Assembly (NCBI GenBank): GCA_019752915.1 | Contig: JAIELO010000050.1 | Span: forward strand, 1-6,044 | Source: Burkholderiaceae bacterium | Lineage (GTDB): Bacteria; Pseudomonadota; Gammaproteobacteria; Burkholderiales; Burkholderiaceae_D | Length of the DNA: 6,044 nt | Reading direction: 5' to 3' | Part shown: positions 4,019 through 6,044 of the stretch, piece by piece | How the letters are laid out: every line of letters starts with the position of its first letter | Position numbering within the stretch: the stretch's first letter is position 1 | The notes under the pieces: model-generated | Database searches by the model: none | What the model was told of the DNA's origin: nothing | What the model saw: only the letters and a program-made list of their open reading frames with translations | Program-made: the position numbers and the translations under genes

Positions 4019-6044
4019 ATGCTCGCGCCTCCAGCCTCCGATTTTCTGAGTAACAGCGCGGCACTCTGTGACGCGGTGTTGCGCTTGCGCGGGGAGGCAT
4101 TGAGCGAGGAACTGGGGCGCATCGTGCGCAGCGTGATGCATAGCCCGCTGGGGGAATTCATTCCCCTTGACCCGCAGGCCGTGCTGCTGGAACCTCCGAT
4201 CATTGAAATTGTCGCGGCGAACGACGCTGCAGTACCCAGCCTGACGCAGGAGATCTGCTACGAAGAGCAGAGTTTCGGGCGCTTCGTGGTGTCCGGGCGC
4301 GCCGACTATAGCGCGCTCGATCGCGCCCATCTGCTGGCGCTGTCCCATCTTGCGGCAGGCGTGCTGCACGCCCAGTCGCTGGCACAGCGCTCCAGCCACG
4401 CCTATGTGCAAGTGGAATCGCAACTCCAGCATCAGGCGCAAATCCTCGATCATATTCATGAGTCCGTACTGACCATGGATATGAGCGGCTTCATCATCAG
4501 CTGGAATAAAGGTGCCGAACGGCTGTTCGGCTACAGCTCGGTGGAGGCAATCGGCCGCAACATCCTGTTCCTCTACGAAGACGAAGACGAAAGCGTCGAT
4601 GACACCTTCCTCGAGCAGGGTGGACGGCTGATGGAAGTGCGCCGCAAAAAGAAGTCCGGCGAAGTGTTCTGGGCCAGCCTGTCGCTGTCGCCCCTGCGGG
4701 ACAAGCACGGCCGGCCAATCTGCCTGATCGCCTACCTGACCGACATTACCGAGCGTAAGCAGGCGGAAGAGCGCATCCACCATCTGGCGTACTACGACGC
4801 GCTGACCAACCTGCCCAATCGCACCTTGCTGACCAAGCTGGTGGATCAGGCGCTGACTGTGGCCCAGCGCAGCAAGCTGCACGGTTGCGTGCTGTTTATC
4901 GACCTGAACCGCTTCAAGCTGATCAACGACACGCTGGGACGCACCATTGGCGACGCACTGCTGCAGGAAGTCGCGTTGCGCTTCCGCGCCGTGCTGCGCG
5001 ATCAGGATCTGGTGGCGCGGCTCGGCGGGGATGAATTTGCCGTCGGCCTGTTCGACATCGGCCAGCACTTCGAAGCGAGCATGGTGGCGCAAAAGCTGCT
5101 GGGCACGCTCAACACGCCGTTCCTGATCGATGGACATGATTTGCGGGTCGGTGGCAGCATCGGCATCAGCGTCTATCCGCAGGATGGCAGCGACGCCGAA
5201 ACTTTGCTGCGACTGGCCGACATCGCCATGTACCGCGCCAAGCAGGAAGGTGGTGCCGAAGGCGATCATGTAGCGTTTTACAGTCAGGACATGAATCAGG
5301 GCATGCAGGAACGCATGCGCATCGAAACCGGCCTGCGTCAGGCACTCAGCAATGGTGAATTGCTGCTGCATTACCAGCCCAAATTCGACATCGCCACCGG
5401 CCTGATCATCGGCGCCGAAGCGCTGGTGCGCTGGCGCCATCCGCAACGCGGTCTGGTGCCGCCAGCCGAATTCATCCCGCTGGCCGAAGCGACCGGTCTG
5501 GTAGTCCAGGTTGGCGAATGGGTACTGGAAGCGGCGTGTGCGCAGGCCCAGCGCTGGCAACTGGCGGGCCTAGCGCCGGTGCGGCTAGCGGTCAACGTCT
5601 CGGCACGCGAATTCACGGCCGGACTACCAGCACGGGTTGCAGCCACCTTGCAGCGCTACGGCCTGGATGCCGCGTGGCTGGAACTGGAGATCACCGAAAG
5701 CACGCTGATGAACAACATCGACCGCGTGATCGGCATCATGGACCAGATCGCAGCGCTCGGCGTGACGCTATCGCTGGACGACTTTGGCACCGGCTATTCC
5801 AGCCTATCGTATCTGAAGCGCTTCCCGATCGACACATTGAAGATCGACCGCTCCTTCACCATTGGCATTCCCGGTGACGCGAATGACTGCGCGATCGCCA
5901 ACACCATCATCAGCATCGCCCGCCAGCTCAAGCACAAAGTCATAGCCGAAGGCGTCGAAACGCAAGAGCAGCTAGCATTCCTGAAAAAATCGGGCTGTGA
6001 CGAAATACAAGGATACCTGTTTGCGCGGCCGCTGGAAGCGGACG
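4019..6044 (+). CDS. GAF-like / PAS / GGDEF / EAL cyclic-di-GMP enzyme (partial, right edge)
   Basis: The frame is open from the ATG at 4019 to the window end (675 full codons). Residues 1-137 form a GAF-like region (best part about 85-125). A PAS domain follows (about 138-241), ending in the usual [11 protein letters not shown] linker (242-252). The GGDEF domain starts at [11 protein letters not shown] (258-268) and has D295 in IDLNRFK, N303/D304, D312, GGDEF (336-340) and the product-inhibition motif RDQD (327-330), exactly five residues upstream. The EAL domain has E467-A-L, N526, E557 in [14 protein letters not shown] (587-595), K608-I-D610, AEGVET (643-648) and Q664-GYLF near the edge. 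Both synthesis of cyclic di-GMP from GTP and its hydrolysis to pGpG therefore look possible; net activity is unknown. No membrane helix is seen, so it is likely cytoplasmic. No strong ribosome-binding site precedes it, consistent with coupling to the HDOD gene. Confidence 0.95.
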   Translation, partial: MLAPPASDFLSNSAALCDAVLRLRGEALSEELGRIVRSVMHSPLGEFIPLDPQAVLLEPPIIEIVAANDAAVPSLTQEICYEEQSFGRFVVSGRADYSALDRAHLLALSHLAAGVLHAQSLAQRSSHAYVQVESQLQHQAQILDHIHESVLTMDMSGFIISWNKGAERLFGYSSVEAIGRNILFLYEDEDESVDDTFLEQGGRLMEVRRKKKSGEVFWASLSLSPLRDKHGRPICLIAYLTDITERKQAEERIHHLAYYDALTNLPNRTLLTKLVDQALTVAQRSKLHGCVLFIDLNRFKLINDTLGRTIGDALLQEVALRFRAVLRDQDLVARLGGDEFAVGLFDIGQHFEASMVAQKLLGTLNTPFLIDGHDLRVGGSIGISVYPQDGSDAETLLRLADIAMYRAKQEGGAEGDHVAFYSQDMNQGMQERMRIETGLRQALSNGELLLHYQPKFDIATGLIIGAEALVRWRHPQRGLVPPAEFIPLAEATGLVVQVGEWVLEAACAQAQRWQLAGLAPVRLAVNVSAREFTAGLPARVAATLQRYGLDAAWLELEITESTLMNNIDRVIGIMDQIAALGVTLSLDDFGTGYSSLSYLKRFPIDTLKIDRSFTIGIPGDANDCAIANTIISIARQLKHKVIAEGVETQEQLAFLKKSGCDEIQGYLFARPLEAD

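Noticed and set aside
4577..4591. GAAGAC micro-repeat encoding an acidic EDEDE run in the PAS domain
   Set aside because: It keeps the frame, is short, and sits in a PAS region where acidic loops are not unusual; nothing suggests more than local codon repetition.
3521..5560. A 2-kb open frame on the minus strand (679 codons) antisense to the HDOD and GGDEF-EAL genes
   Set aside because: It spans parts of two well-supported plus-strand genes, its product is Gln/His/Arg-rich with no recognisable domain, and long antisense frames are common opposite GC-rich genes with biased third positions. Ribosome profiling or conservation of the frame would be needed to revive it.

Overview
The window looks like ordinary chromosomal DNA of a GC-rich proteobacterium. 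A betaproteobacterium (Neisseriales or Burkholderiales type) is my best guess, from protein sequence style and gene content; the genus cannot be fixed from the sequence alone. I see no transposase, tRNA, rRNA, CRISPR array or phage gene.

Layout. (1) Positions 1-331, minus strand: the first 110 residues of a CstA-family carbon-starvation / peptide-pyruvate transporter, running off the left edge. (2) Positions 332-516: a divergent control region with a perfect 10+10 bp inverted repeat, a second 10-bp palindrome and candidate promoters in both directions. (3) Positions 517-2607, plus strand: a two-component system, made of a membrane histidine kinase with a periplasmic single-Cache domain (HPK7/NarX type) and a NarL/FixJ-type response regulator. 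The two genes are separated by about 114 bp that contain a 13-bp tandem duplication. (4) Positions 2608-2848: an AT-richer intergenic region with a candidate promoter and an 11-bp-phased direct repeat. (5) Positions 2849-6044, plus strand: two tightly linked signalling genes. The first encodes a protein with a degenerate EAL-like N-terminus and an HDOD domain. Three bases later comes a GAF-like/PAS/GGDEF/EAL protein with all main catalytic motifs intact, cut by the right edge just before the end of its EAL domain. It is open to the end of the window.

How they may work together (inference). The Cache kinase and its LuxR-type regulator are divergent to the CstA-type transporter. This suggests that they sense a small external nutrient and control its uptake, by analogy with the LytS/LytTR-type BtsSR system that controls a CstA paralogue in E. 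coli. The downstream pair probably forms its own transcription unit for cyclic-di-GMP signalling. Nothing in the window proves that the two modules are connected. The most useful leads are the palindromic operator candidates in the divergent region and the coupling of a catalytically dead EAL-HDOD protein to a complete GGDEF-EAL enzyme. I did not find a clearly unprecedented system.
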